A stretch of 64,000 nt of DNA from Smallanthus sonchifolius (taxonomy: Eukaryota; Streptophyta; Magnoliopsida; Asterales; Asteraceae), in the NCBI GenBank assembly GCA_023525975.1, contig CM042035.1, forward strand, positions 30,223,001-30,287,000, written 5' to 3'. The translations under genes were made by a program, and so were the position numbers. Position 1 is the stretch's first letter; each line of letters starts with the position of its first letter. The notes under the pieces are model-generated. The model worked only from the letters and a program-made list of their open reading frames with translations, was not told where the DNA came from and did no database searches. Below are positions 33,581-44,647 of this stretch, one piece after another.

Positions 33581-33693
33581 TCTTTACTCTTACAGATGTC
33601 AATCCCTGTCATGTGCTTAGAACCACCACTATCAACAACCAAAAGGATATTAATAGTCTCTCTTGGTAAATCCTACACAACTAACAAGAAACA
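33581..33693 (-). pseudogene. SIRE-like protease start
   Basis: Directly after the gag frame, the minus strand reads INILLVVDSGGSKHMTG, the copia retropepsin active-site region (normally DSGCSxHMTG). The frame then degenerates at the point where the rest of pol has been deleted. Confidence 0.65.
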
Positions 33694-35730
33694 TTAATTT
33701 GAAATTGGGACCCAACCCATGGTAGTCATGGGTCGTTCATCTGTATCATAATAATAAACCTCACTCCATTCACAACCGAATCTCTCATCGATTTTTGGAG
33801 ATTGTTCCGACGAGTCAGAAACAGAAACTTTAGATTTCCAAACATACTTCTTTTCATTAAGTTCTTTTTGCGTAAAATGTGAAGTGTTTGAACAATCTTG
33901 TTCATTTGAAAAATGTTTAGATTGTGAAAACTCTTGTTGTTCTAAAAGTTTTCTCAATCTTATGTTTTTCCTCCGTCTTTGAGGTCTAGAAAGCCTAACC
34001 TCAGAATTTGAATTACCCTTTGGTGTATCATGAGGTTTAACCACATTTGGGTTAAAATAAGGCTTACCATGAGTTCTTACCTTTCCTGGAGTAACATGTT
34101 GGTTACCTTTGGCATTGTGAGGACAAGCAATCCGAATGTGACCAACAAGACCACAAGAAAAGCAAGATCTCGTCTCACGATATTCTCTCATATAAGGAAT
34201 CTTCACACGATAAGATGCACTTGAAGAAGATTCTCCTACATGAACTTATTTTGGAGTTTGAGAATGAATAAACTTTTTTCTCAACAGGTTTGATTCAGGC
34301 TTCACCTTCTCAGGAACTACATGCTTCTTCCCTTTATTTTTGTAAGGACAGTTCACCACAATGTGTCCTATCTCATTACAATGAAAATATGTACGTATGT
34401 CTTTATAATCTCTGACATATGGAACTCTCCTTGAATTTGAAGAACTTCCAAATGTATAATTTCTAGATGAATTAGAATCAACCTTTGAGTCTTCTTTCTT
34501 AATCTCTTTCGGTATCCCCTCTACCTTAGCTTCATCAAAATATTCATCATCACTCTCATCAGAATACACCATATCTTCACCTGTGACTGGATTCACCTTC
34601 AACAAAGTCTTATGATCTAAATCCTCATCTTTTATAATCTCAGGTGTAACAGAATAATTTCCGTTGAATGGTGGAGGAACATAACCAATACCACTAGTTC
34701 CCTTCCCCTCTTTAGTATTATCATGATAATGTCCTAATAAGAATGATGAATTTCCAAAGCTTTCTAACTTTCTATGCAATCTGATCACCTCTGCTTTAGA
34801 TTCAACTAGATCCTTATCTTTTTCAGCAAGAGCATTATTTCTTTTCTCAATTTCTGCAAAGGACATATCCAGGTGATATGTCTGCTCTTTGAGCTTCAAA
34901 GTCAGAGAACTTATATCCCTCTTCAGTGATTCTATCCTTTCAATACACACATTCTCATTATCTTTTAATTTCTGATTTACCGTGTGCATGGATTTCATAT
35001 CACAAATGAGGTTTATGTTGTCATCCATAACCCTCATCATTTTATCCTTCACTGAAATACAATTAGAACAAAAAGTTTTAGAGTTAGAAACTACCTCAGC
35101 TTTTACTTCTGAAGAAGATGCACCAGGAGCCATGAAAACATCATCATCAGCTTCACCCTTTTGAGCAACAATGACAGGCTCTGTATCAATTTCTGATTCA
35201 CTCAGATCATCTTCAACTGTCTGAAAGCTTTCTTCAGTCATCATATCACTCTTGGTAGACTGAGTACTTTTACCAGAACGAATACTCTCACTATCACTTA
35301 AATCTGCAGAAGAATCACTTTGAGAATCATCTTGCTTCTCCAATACTTCGTTGATCAAGACCACAAACGCTTGAGAAGTTGCTTCACCCTTTTTCTTCAA
35401 TGCTTCCCATAGATCTCTTGAAGTTGGACACTTCCCGAGACTATGAATGATTTCTTTTGGTAAAGACATCGTTAAAGTTTCACACGTTTTCATCTCTCGA
35501 TCAAACTTCTGCTTTTCTACTTTAGTAAGAGCTGTCACTGATTTAGGAACTTCACGAAATTTCAGAAAGTCAAAAGTAGGATGCACATATCCTTCTGTTA
35601 TTAGTCTCCAAAAATCTATATCAGACAAAGAAACATACTCCATAAACCGAGCTTTCCAAGTAGAATAATCCGCGAAAGATACGAGTCTAGGAGGTGACGA
35701 AGTTCCTAACATATTGTTGAACGTCAACAT
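33694..35730 (-). pseudogene. SIRE-like gag (one in-frame stop)
   Basis: Two open stretches in one frame, separated by a single TAA at about 34246-34248. The likely start is the Met at 35730 (MLTFNNMLGTSSPPRLVSF), since the upstream 50 codons look like leader. It holds the copia gag core (FADYSTWKARFMEYVSLSDI, EKQKFDREMKTCETLTMSLP), a Ser/Asp/Glu-rich linker, a long heptad-like coiled coil (about residues 225-310), a first knuckle in which the leading Cys is Tyr (YFHCNEIGHIVVNC), and beyond the stop an intact knuckle CFSCGLVGHIRIAC. A basic tail ends WVPISN at 33694. It is the least damaged gag in the window. Confidence 0.8.
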
Positions 35731-37524
35731 GATTGTAACGCTCGACGGAATTAAAATCTTCAACAATTGAACCAATATAGAGCACGTCCAAACCGATATA
35801 AAATGAAACCGAAACAATCTTGAACTTTCTCGTCCAACTAAAAACCACGTTCTAGTTTCAACAAAAAATATTTGTTTCAACCGATGACGTCTTTATCACC
35901 CCGTAAATCATGATCGAAAATCCTGAAAAGTAACTTTTAGAAAATATGAACACTTTCTTGTCGCACTTTGAGACCAACCGAAACATCTTTAAACGAGTTA
36001 TGAAAAATCCAAAAATTTTCCGAACAACTAGAAGTCACATTCGTGTCTCTAGAAAACCAAGTCGTATTTCCCGGAAACAACGATAAACAACCGAAAACCG
36101 CGTTTGAAAATCTCAAAAAATCACTTGTAAGCTTCAATGACACGTTTTTAAGCTATTCGAAACAGCTCGAAACGAGTTCGAAATCTTTCACAAATTTCCC
36201 GATCCAATTCGTGTTACAGCAGAGATACTTGAGATTACTTTGTTTTTCCTAAACATGCACGTTAACGTCCCGAAAACTAGTCCGCAAAACACCAAAAAAA
36301 ATTTCGCATAATAGCTAAAATAATATCAAATTGAAGCCACTGATGTTCAAGCGCATTTGTTGTTGTTCAAGCGTACTTGTAATTTGTTCATGCGCTCTTA
36401 AAATCAAAACTAATTTCTGCACTTAATTTTCCTTCTTGCACACTTAATCAATTTTATACCAAGCGCAAATGAGATCTTATTCTAGCGTATTTAAAATTTT
36501 GAAATCAGTCCATATCACCAACAATTCTGGCGAACTTAGTATATCAGATAACAATATCAAGCGAACTTGGTATCTCATGCGAACTTAAGGATTCTGTTGA
36601 ATGTCCGGCCAACTCCGGTCAAATTCCGGTCAGCGAAAAATAATGAATCTTCAAATCTTGAAGAAATTGAGAAATTGATCCAACAATCTTGTTCTAAATC
36701 AATTTCTATCAAACCCTTACCAATCAAATCTCTGATTCAAACAAATCATGTTGAATTTGATGATTTTAGGAACAAAGTGTCGCACCAACATATGAACACC
36801 AGAACTTGCAAAAATCTTCAAAAATCTTGAATGCCTGACGTAAACGAGTAATTGATTCAACAATTTTATTAGAAAACGATATCTAACAACTCCTAACGGT
36901 TCCAATCTTCAACTTAGTCTCAAATCAAGATCCAAATTTGAACAAATTCAAAGAGAAAAAAAAATGACGAACACTTCTAAACAAAAACAAAACCCATCAA
37001 TTTTCAACCAGATTTGATCCAGAAAACTCGTAATCAACACCAGTACTAGTCAGAAATCATCCAGAATCAATTCGTATCCACTCAAACCAAGAAATGCCCA
37101 TGCGTACATGCTAAGTACGCAGAGTCAAATACTCATGCGTACTTAACAAGTACGTTTGACAACTTCTCTTGCGTACTTAGCAAGTACGCAGGACAAAACC
37201 CATGTGTACTTAGTAAGTACGCAGAAAAGCTGAATTTGCGTACTTATCAAAAAGTAACAGCGTTCTTGACGGATCTTGAGGAGAATGCTCGAAAAGTGAT
37301 GGATCTGAGAAATTGATGCTTCCAAAAGCTTAGAAATCATCATCTAACAAACTCTTAACCTTCCAAACACCAAATGAAGTGATAACAAACTCGGATTTAA
37401 GGATTTTTGCAAGAAAAAGTAGCGAACTATTATAAGTTAGATCTGCTCAAAAACCCTAAAACACGAAACTGGAAGACAAATCAACGAACACAAATCAACG
37501 AACAACCTGGATCTAATACCAGTT
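35731..37524 (-). other. SIRE-like leader with GCGTACTT-AAGTACGC dyads
   Basis: No gene. 37101-37260 holds dyads: 37101-37121 (TGCGTAC-ATG-CTAAGTACGCA type), 37137-37155, 37170-37190 (arms TGCGTACTT / AAGTACGCA around AGC) and 37204-37222. Another family of phrases occurs at 36336-36590 ('caagcgcatttg', 'caagcgtacttg', 'catgcgctctta', 'aagcgaacttggta'). The PBS-like CTGGTATTAGATCC lies at the right end (minus strand, about 37511-37524). Confidence 0.7.
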
Positions 37525-37932
37525 GTAGGTCCCGGGAGCCTCGTAGCGCAGCGGATATACACGGACCCGTTCTGCGATTTGTGTGGGAACAAAGAAACGA
37601 GACAGAGAAAACACGAACAAAGACAAAAGATAATGAAACGAAATGTAATCCATAACATAGAAGTCATCCCGTGTTACAGACTACATACCGAAGGAGCACA
37701 CATCTCTCATCTAAGCTCACGGTCCAGGGGTCGGGAGAGCTCTTCCCGACCCGGACACCTCTCGACCTTGTTCCAGAAGTTCCACCTACAAATGAAGACA
37801 AGTCTTCTATTTATAGGGGAAGGAACATTACATGCGTACTTATCTAAGTACGCAGTACGCAAGGCAAAAGCCTTGCGTACTTACTAAATACGCAGGGCCA
37901 AAACTGGTCTGTAGGCTAAGTACTCAGGAACA
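37525..37932 (-). repeat. 5' LTR of the SIRE-like element
   Basis: The plus strand starts TGTAGGTCCCGGGAGCC next to the PBS. On the minus strand the LTR begins TGTTCCTGAGTAC at 37932 (boundary tentative). Minus-strand TATA is the complement of CTATTTATAG (37807-37816). Just upstream of it are dyads: 37833-37854 (10-bp arms TGCGTACTTA/TAAGTACGCA), 37855-37880 (11-bp arms GTACGCAAGGC around AAAA) and 37874-37894. The same motif fills the leader. Confidence 0.65.
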
Positions 37933-38750
37933 CCCTCCTGTGTACTAGCCACGTACACCGATACATAGAATTTAATCTATAGTTACAAAACATGCTTTTA
38001 CAGAGACCTTTAGTCATCGAATCCGCAAGCATAACTTTAGTACTTATATACTCAATACAAAGATTATTTTCCTCAATTCGCTCACGTATGAACAAGTACT
38101 TTGTATCAAGATATAATCCAGCTCTAGTCGAACTGTTACTGTTTGAGAAACTAACGACAGTTGATTTATCACAATAAAGCTTCAATGGTCTAGAAATGGA
38201 ATTAACTATTTTGAGTCGAGGGATCAAATTCTTTAGCAACATTCCATGACAGGTCGCGTTTTACATAACAATGTATTCTGCCATCATAGTGGATGTTGAG
38301 GTCAACTGTTGCTTATGACTCTTCTATGAGATAGGTCCGCCGGCTAACATAAAGATATACCCCAAAGTGGATTTCTTGTCATCTTTGCATTTAACAAAAT
38401 CAGAATCAGAATAACCAACAACTTCTAAATTATCACTTCTTCTATAAGTCAGTTTATAGTCTTTCGTCCCTTGCAGATATCGAAGTACTTTCTTAGCAAC
38501 TTTCCAGTGATCATGGCCAGGATTAGTCTGATAACGGTCAAGCATTCCAGCAATATAAGTGATACCCCGACGAGTACAGACTTGAGCATACATAAGACTC
38601 CCAACTACTGATGCATAAGGTATCATCCTCATTTGCTCCTTCTCAACTTCTGTTTTCGGACATTGGAAAGAACCAAAAACATCTCCCTTAACTACTAGAG
38701 CTACAAAAAGGAGAGCAGTGTTGCATGTTGTAACATGTGAGGACCCGTTC
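37933..38750 (-). pseudogene. C1 RNase H
   Basis: Read on the minus strand: YASVVGSLMYAQVCTRRGIT, WKVAKKVLRYLQGTKDYKLT and VVGYSDSDFVKCKDDKKSTL (catalytic Asp region). Then a frame break, LTSTSTMMAEYI (Glu region), LYCDKSTVVSFSNSNSSTRA and RIEENNLCIEYISTKVMLAD. Stops at about 38324 and 38240 inactivate it. The SIRE-like element starts just past its C-terminus. Confidence 0.8.
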
Positions 38751-39260
38751 AATATAGGCTTTTTTAGATAATCTAATAATGCCCTTAGATCTATCTCGGT
38801 GTATTTTGATGCCTATAACATAAGAAGCCTCTCCGAGATCTTTCATGTCGAAATTATGTGATAGTAAACGCTTCGACTCGTGCAACATGTCTAATCTATT
38901 ACTTGCTAATAGAATGCCATATACGTAAAGCACAAGTATAGTAAACTTGCTCCCACTCATCTTGATGTAGGTGCATTGATCCACTTTATTCTTAAGGAAA
39001 CATTGTTTCTTCATGACTTCATCAAACTTTAGGTACCATTGACGTGATGCATGCTTCAACCCGTATATGGATTTATTCAATTTGCAGACTAGATGTTCTT
39101 GACCGTCAGGTTTAAAGCTTTCATGTTGTTTCATGAACACGTCTTCATTCAAGTCGTCGTTAAGGAAAGTGGTTTTGGCATCCATCTGATATAGCTCTAA
39201 GTCAAAATGAGCTACTAGGCCATCACGATCCTCGATGAATCCTTTTGAGAAACAGGAGAA
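38688..39260 (-). pseudogene. C1 reverse transcriptase with mutated active site
   Basis: 39185-38688 encodes QMDAKTTFLNDDLNEDVFMK, LNKSIYGLKHASRQWYLKFD and MKDLGEASYVIGIKIHRDRS. The catalytic motif expected as LYVDDILLA reads LYVYGILLA, so both catalytic Asp are lost (D to Y and D to G). The N-terminal third of RT is poorly preserved between 39260 and 39550. It cannot work even apart from the stops. Confidence 0.85.
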
Positions 39261-39550
39261 AAGGTCTCCTGTTAGTCGATTTTTTCTTTTTGAGTGAAAC
39301 CCTTCGCAACCAAAATCACTTTAAAGCGTTCAATGTTTCCATTCGGATCTAGTTTAGTTTTGAAGACCCATTTACATCCTACGGGTTTAGCACCATTGGG
39401 TAATTCAACTAAATCTCAAACATCATTTTTCTTCATGGAGTCAAGCTCTTCAATCATAGCTTTTTTTACATTCAGAAGAATGATCACTACTAATGGCTTC
39501 ATGATAAGAAGTAGCATCTGTAAAATTTCCAGCATCCATTTTAGCTTCAG

Positions 39551-40860
39551 TCAGGAAGGTAACATAATCATCAAAGTTAGTAGGCCTTTTGGACCTAGAC
39601 GGCCTCCTGGGTTGATTATCGGGTTCGACAATGTCTTCATGTCCGTTGGTTGATGTGCCTTCATTCTTTGATATAAAAGGAGTAGCATTAAGATCTTAGT
39701 GAGGAAGAGTTGGTGTAGTGATGTGCGGGGCAGCATCGTGTACAAGAGGAGTAATCGGAGGTAAAGTAAGCAACAAATTCCCCCCCCCCCCCGCATCTTG
39801 TAGAATCTATAAGGATTTTCACTGCTCCCACTGACCTTAAAATCCTTAAGGAATTTGGCATGCTTGGTTTCTACAATACGAGTGACATGAGAAGGACAGT
39901 AGAATCTATAAACCTTTGAGTGATCGGGATAACCGATGAAGTAACAAGTGACAGTTTTCATTTCAAGTTTATTTAAGAAAGGATTATAGAGTTTAGTTTT
40001 CGCAAGACAGCCCCATACTTTCATATATCTTAGACTCGGTTTCCTTCCTTTCCAGAGTTCATAAGGAGTTTTAGGGACAGATTTTGAAAGAACTCTATTG
40101 AGTACATGAACGGCTCCTTTTAAGGCCTCGGTCCAGAGGAATGAGGGTAAACCTGAGTTGGCTAACATATTATGTACCATGTTCATCAGGGTCATGTTTC
40201 TTCTCTTAGCAAAACCATTCTGCTGAGGAGTATCATGCATGGTGTACTGGTTCACGATCCTCTGGCCCTTACAAAACTCATAAAATGGACCAGTAATCTG
40301 ACCACATCAATATGTCTGCCATATTATTCACCTCCTCTATCTGATCTCACAACGTTTAGTTGAAGATCAAGTTGTTTTTCAACTTCAGTTTTATAATCTT
40401 TAAAAGTTGCAAGTGAATCAGATTTTTCCTAAATAAGATACAAGTACTTATAACGAGAATAATCATCGATAAAAGTGATAAATAAAGTATGTCCTATTAT
40501 ACCAGCAACGGGGTAAGGGCCACTAATATCAGTGTGAATGAGTTCTAATAAATTAGAGCTCCTAGTGGCTCCTTTCTTATTTGCTGATGTCATTTTACCT
40601 TTAAGGCATTTGACATATGTTCCAAAATCATTGAAATCGGGAGATGGTAACACTTCATCCTTCATGAGTTAAGATAAGCGTTCTCGTGAAATGTGTCCTA
40701 AGAATTGATGCCACAACATGGATGAAGTTTCTAAGTCTAGTTTTCGTTTAGTCTTTGTTAAGTTTTCATTGATATTATATGATAACAAAGACTTGGAAAA
40801 TTCATCATCTAGTTCTAATCTATAGAGACCACGTCCAACCAATTCAGAATTTAACATAAT
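39551..40860 (-). pseudogene. C1 integrase
   Basis: 40857-40669: WHQFLGHISRERLS, the pre-integrase His-bearing part. 40665-40429: YVKCLKGKMTS (Cys pair), LIHTDISGPYPVAGIIGHTL (first Asp) and FITFIDDYSRYKYLYL. After a stop come VRSDRGGE (second Asp, about 40340) and, from 40255, DTPQQNGFAKRRNMTLMNMV (Glu region altered) and WGCLAKTKLYNPFLNKLEMK, SKVYRFYCPSHVTRIVETKH. A run of 12 C (39781-39792) interrupts the C-terminal linker. Confidence 0.8.
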
Positions 40861-40949
40861 AGAAAGTTTTCCATGACCATGAGAACAAACAAAACCGTCA
40901 ATGACTAACTTTGGTCCTGATACTAGATTTTGAGTAATCTCAGGAATAT

Positions 40950-42062
40950 TGATGTCGCCCAGACGGTCTATAAAAACAATAATAAAAACCTAATCTAGAC
41001 TCCTGAGTAATAAATAGAAAACCTATGAACTAGACCGCACTGAGGGGCAAGTGTACATGTCGAGTGTAGCACAACTTAATGGTAAATCGGATTATCGAAC
41101 CCTAGACACTGTATAGCTAAACTAGACTCTCACTCGAACATAGAATATTTAGTTTGGAGGATTTTCTATGATACTGATTAAAGTAATAATAAAGATTATG
41201 AAAACAAATGCACGACTCTAACAATCAGACAAGGATTTGGGAAATATCAAGGAAGAGAAGAACACTACCTAGGTCGGAATCCTAGTTGCAAAGCTAAGAC
41301 TTCTATAGGTTATGGAAACAATGATGGATTTGGGTATCTAAGGATAACAACTCTGGAAAACCTAGTGGATCCCTAATCACTCTCAAGGTGTCACCAAAAG
41401 GAACTCTAAAAGATGTACAACGCTCACCAGATGGTCGGATTACCTTCCAATCTCTCCAACGACAATAATGTACCCAAAAGACATATCACATCTCGGTCTC
41501 ACCATCCAAAATACATCAAAGATGCACATGGTAATCTCAGATCAACAAGTTTTGACTCGGACTAGCAAAAATTACTAAGAACCTTAGGCAACTTCCTCTT
41601 AGACAGTTTACACGCAGAATCCTAATAAAGAAGACTAACCGATAACCACTCACCTTTTGGGTATCGAGATAAGAAGAACACTCAAATCTAATCTACTCTC
41701 AATCACCGTTCCTATGGAATACTACGTCTAGAAAACCATCAAACAATCATAAACACACAGTCTATGATCTAGATACACTACTCAAACTGAAAGACATTCA
41801 CAAGAAATATATGGAACTGTAATCAATCATAAAACAGATCTAAACATGCATAATCATCATAAAAATTCCCACTTTTTTCAATCTTTTCATTGGGACTTGT
41901 TCTCGTGCTCGGTTTCTTCATGATTTGACTTTAGATTCCACACAAGCTCCTGTAGACCAAACATGATTCAAAACAAACAAAAAACAAGTAAAAACGAACA
42001 TAAAACTTAACTAAAAAGCACAAATACAATGGAATAAAGGATGTGTGCTTTGCACTACATCA
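40950..42062 (-). repeat. Solo Athila LTR (element 2 family), TSD AATAT
   Basis: 1113 bp. The plus-strand left end is TGATGTCGCCC and the right end GCACTACATCA. It is flanked by perfect AATAT duplications (40945-40949 and 42063-42067). On the minus strand it starts TGATGTAGTGCAAAGCACAC, like the element 2 and 57046 LTRs, and ends with 'agaccgtctgggcgacatca'. It is shorter than the element 2 LTR (1.6 kb) and lacks clear CGCGGTACGCG dyads, the part missing being the U3 region that holds them. It lies within C1 between protease and integrase. Confidence 0.9.
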
Positions 42063-42199
42063 AATATATTAAGTATCATAAAGTTTAATACATAAACTAG
42101 TTTTCATTATTAATTCTAAGGTTCCCACAGCTTCGACAACTAGTTCTTCTCCATTTCCCATTTAAATTGTTCTTCGGTTTCTTTCCAGCTTCTTGATTG

Positions 42200-42322
42200 T
42201 AAGGAATCCCAGTAAGGAGTTGGTTACATCAACCATAGAACCAGAATCAAACCACCATGTATTAATTGGAACATTTAAATTATAGGACTCAAGTATCATA
42301 TAAAGATTATTACCTCTCTTGC
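42200..42322 (-). pseudogene. C1 protease fragment
   Basis: Minus-strand text NVPINTWWFDSGSMVDVTNS, the copia retropepsin active site (DSG). The remainder up to the solo LTR at 42062 is frame-shifted. Confidence 0.65.
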
Positions 42323-42919
42323 TCAGCCACTCCTTAAAGTCTGGCAGTCTTTCTGCCTATGTCCAGCCTTACGGCAAAACTTGCAGTGAGACTTCCCTTT
42401 GAAGTTCTTAGAGCTGGAAGCAGCACTTGCATCTTGTTTGTGGACCTTAGAAGATTCATTCTTACGGAAATTACCCTTCCTCTTCTTTGAATCAGCAGTC
42501 ATGAAATAAGTAACATCCGGTCTCTCTAGCTTCAGACGCTCTTCTTCTTGGACGCATATTGCAATCAACTCACTCATCGTCCACTTATCTTTCTGTGTTT
42601 TATAGTTGATCTTGAAAGCTTTGAAAGATTTAGGAAGAGAGATCATGATAAAGTGCACTAGGAAACCGTCACTGATCTCCATGACTAATCCCTTGAGCTT
42701 ACGGGACATGTCGTTCATCATCATGATGTGCTCACGAATACCGCTAATCCCATCATATTTTCTAGTCACCAGATTCAGAATTAGTATGCTAGAATGCGCC
42801 TTAGAAGTCCCCTTGAACAGATCCTCCACAGAAGCCAGATAAGTCTTAGCATCTTTAGAATCTAGTATAGCTCCTCTAATGATCGGACTGATGGAGTTCT
42901 TCATTAAGACAAGAGCCAT
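42323..42919 (-). CDS. C1 gag
   Basis: A continuous frame of 198 codons. It starts MALVLMKNSISPIIRGAIL within the copia gag domain (the N-terminal part lies beyond 42919 in a broken frame). It continues with EDLFKGTSKAHSSILILNLV, LPKSFKAFKINYKTQKDKWT and ICVQEEERLKLERP, a basic linker, and the zinc knuckle CKFCRKAGHRQKDC (CX2CX4HX4C) near the C-terminus. It ends at a stop right before the protease. Gag of a defective element; a functional product is doubtful because the start is missing. Confidence 0.75.
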   Translation of the reverse strand: MALVLMKNSISPIIRGAILDSKDAKTYLASVEDLFKGTSKAHSSILILNLVTRKYDGISGIREHIMMMNDMSRKLKGLVMEISDGFLVHFIMISLPKSFKAFKINYKTQKDKWTMSELIAICVQEEERLKLERPDVTYFMTADSKKRKGNFRKNESSKVHKQDASAASSSKNFKGKSHCKFCRKAGHRQKDCQTLRSG

Positions 42920-44647
42920 GTTGTTACACCTCTTCTATTTCTCATGCTTTATAATGTCTTAAGGAGTGCTTTTGTCAGTGAGATCATCAGGTGTAGGCTT
43001 GTCGAGTGTGTGATCGAATTTCATCAAACCGAGAGACAGCATTAGTGAATCTTTCCAAGAAGAAACGTTCGCACCAGTCAAAGTTTCGATTCCCAAGTTA
43101 CGGGTTGCAGTGGATTTTATATGAGAAAAATTAAGATACTAATAGCTAAAGAAGGACTTAGAGTGTCTATGGGTAACTTAGACTAAGGCATGCGGAAATA
43201 AGGACCATTATATTAATGAAGTTGTGATAAAAATTCTATTATAATCACCAAATTAATAGATTAATTAGGTTCTACTTAAACAACAGGCGTTCACTTTGGT
43301 TAATGACCAATTGTTTAAGCATTAGGAACAATTTAAGTTTATATAGTGAGTATGTGTAGTAAGAATGTAACACATTACCTTTGGGCAGAAGTGAAACATT
43401 TGTTTAGTATGCACATAATTAGTTTCGCGAAAACCAAATGTGACATATCACCTTTGGGCAAAAGTAGAAAATTTTAGTTATATTAGGCTAAATAGTGCTT
43501 AATTAGACTTAAATAACTTTACGAGCTTGACACATCACCTTTGAGCAGAAGTGAAGACTTAGGTGTTATTTAAGTTAAGCATGTTTTCTAATTTAAGGTT
43601 TTGTAAAGTAAAAGATTTAACAAAACAATTAGTTTAATACCATGATATGCACTAAGTGACAATGCTTAATTAAGTTTGAATACATTTACACATGCATCAC
43701 ATCACCATTAGGCAGAAATTAAGCTTTAAGTGTTATTCAAGTAAGTTCTAAGAGTTTAAGGTTTATCAAAACAAGAGCACTTATTAATAGCAAACCTCCC
43801 TGTTAGCGCGGATCGAACTAACAGGTTCACGGCTCAATAAAGGTTCACGGCTCATGTAAGGGTTCACGGCTCAGGTAAGGGTTCACGGCTCAGGTAAGGG
43901 TTCACGGTTCAGGTAAGGTTCACGGCTCATGTAAGGTTCGTGGGTCAGGTAAGGTTCGCGGTTCAGGTAAGGTTCACGGTTCAGGTAAGGTTCGCGGTTC
44001 AGGTAAGGTTCACGTTCAGGTAGGGTTCACGACTCCAATAAGATAAACCGTGAACTTAAATCGTGAACTGAGATACCCGTGAAGCATAAAACTGTGAAGT
44101 CTAAAACCATGAAGTCTAAACCCGTAAATAATAACTGTGAGCTTTAACCTGATAAAGCATGTGCGAAATTTAAGGGATTTTGATTGTATTTTTTATTTCG
44201 AAAATCTCTTAGGTGTTAAGTATATCCAAGTTTCTTTATTTAAAATAATAATATTAATATTTTAATTCAAAAACTTGGAGATAAAGTTACACGATTTTAT
44301 AAAACACAATAAAAATATTAACTTAACCCAAATTAAGAAGATTTCATTGAAAATTATGATGAACACGAAGAACAGTTTTATGAACATCAGATAAACTGTT
44401 CTTCAATACTATCAGATTTAAGTCTAAAATCGAAATCTTGAAACATAATTTTTAACAGAATTCGAAAAACTTTATAGATCTCGATTTTAGGAGGTCAAAA
44501 AACGTGATCTATTAGCAAAAAAGAAAACCGTGAAACTGTTAAGCACGATTTTTCATACGGTTTTAACAAAAATTTGTTCTTCGATTTTAATTCTAGTTTA
44601 GTGAATGAAACAAGAACTGATTAATCAACACCTACTCTGATACCACA
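42920..44647 (-). other. C1 leader with tandem repeats and tRNA-Met PBS
   Basis: No gene beyond degenerate gag N-terminus near 42920-43100. Two repeat sets are obvious. Four imperfect copies of 'cacatcacctttgggcagaagtga' lie at about 43373, 43443, 43533 and 43697. About ten copies of a 20-bp unit like 'ggttcacggctcaggtaa' lie at 43826-44035. At the right end the minus strand reads TGGTATCAGAGTAGG (about 44633-44647), complementary to initiator tRNA-Met, the usual copia primer. Confidence 0.75.
43826..44035 (-). repeat. Tandem 'ggttcacggctcaggtaa' repeat in C1 leader
   Basis: About ten units of 18-22 bp between 43826 and 44035, varying between ggttcacggctc, ggttcgcggttc and ggttcgtgggtc. They lie in the transcribed leader between PBS and gag. 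Confidence 0.85.

Larger units (their letters stand above)
31372..37932 (-). mobile_element. SIRE-like gag-only copia element nested in C1
   Basis: Minus-strand element: 5' LTR (37525-37932), a PBS-like CTGGTATTAGATCC next to it, a 1.8-kb leader, gag with zinc knuckles, a protease beginning, then about 1.9 kb of non-coding 3' sequence with several AGTCCCCC/GGGGGAG-type tracts (about 33390, 33408, 33530, 31799), and the 3' LTR (31372-31692). Integrase, RT and RNase H are absent. The boundaries within C1 were set from LTR ends; no convincing target duplication was found. Confidence 0.65.

Noticed and set aside
43826..44035. CRISPR-like appearance of regularly repeated units
   Set aside because: Units are contiguous and diverged, without unique spacers, and lie in the leader of a plant copia element. 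The same applies to the 53-bp array at 59185-60000.
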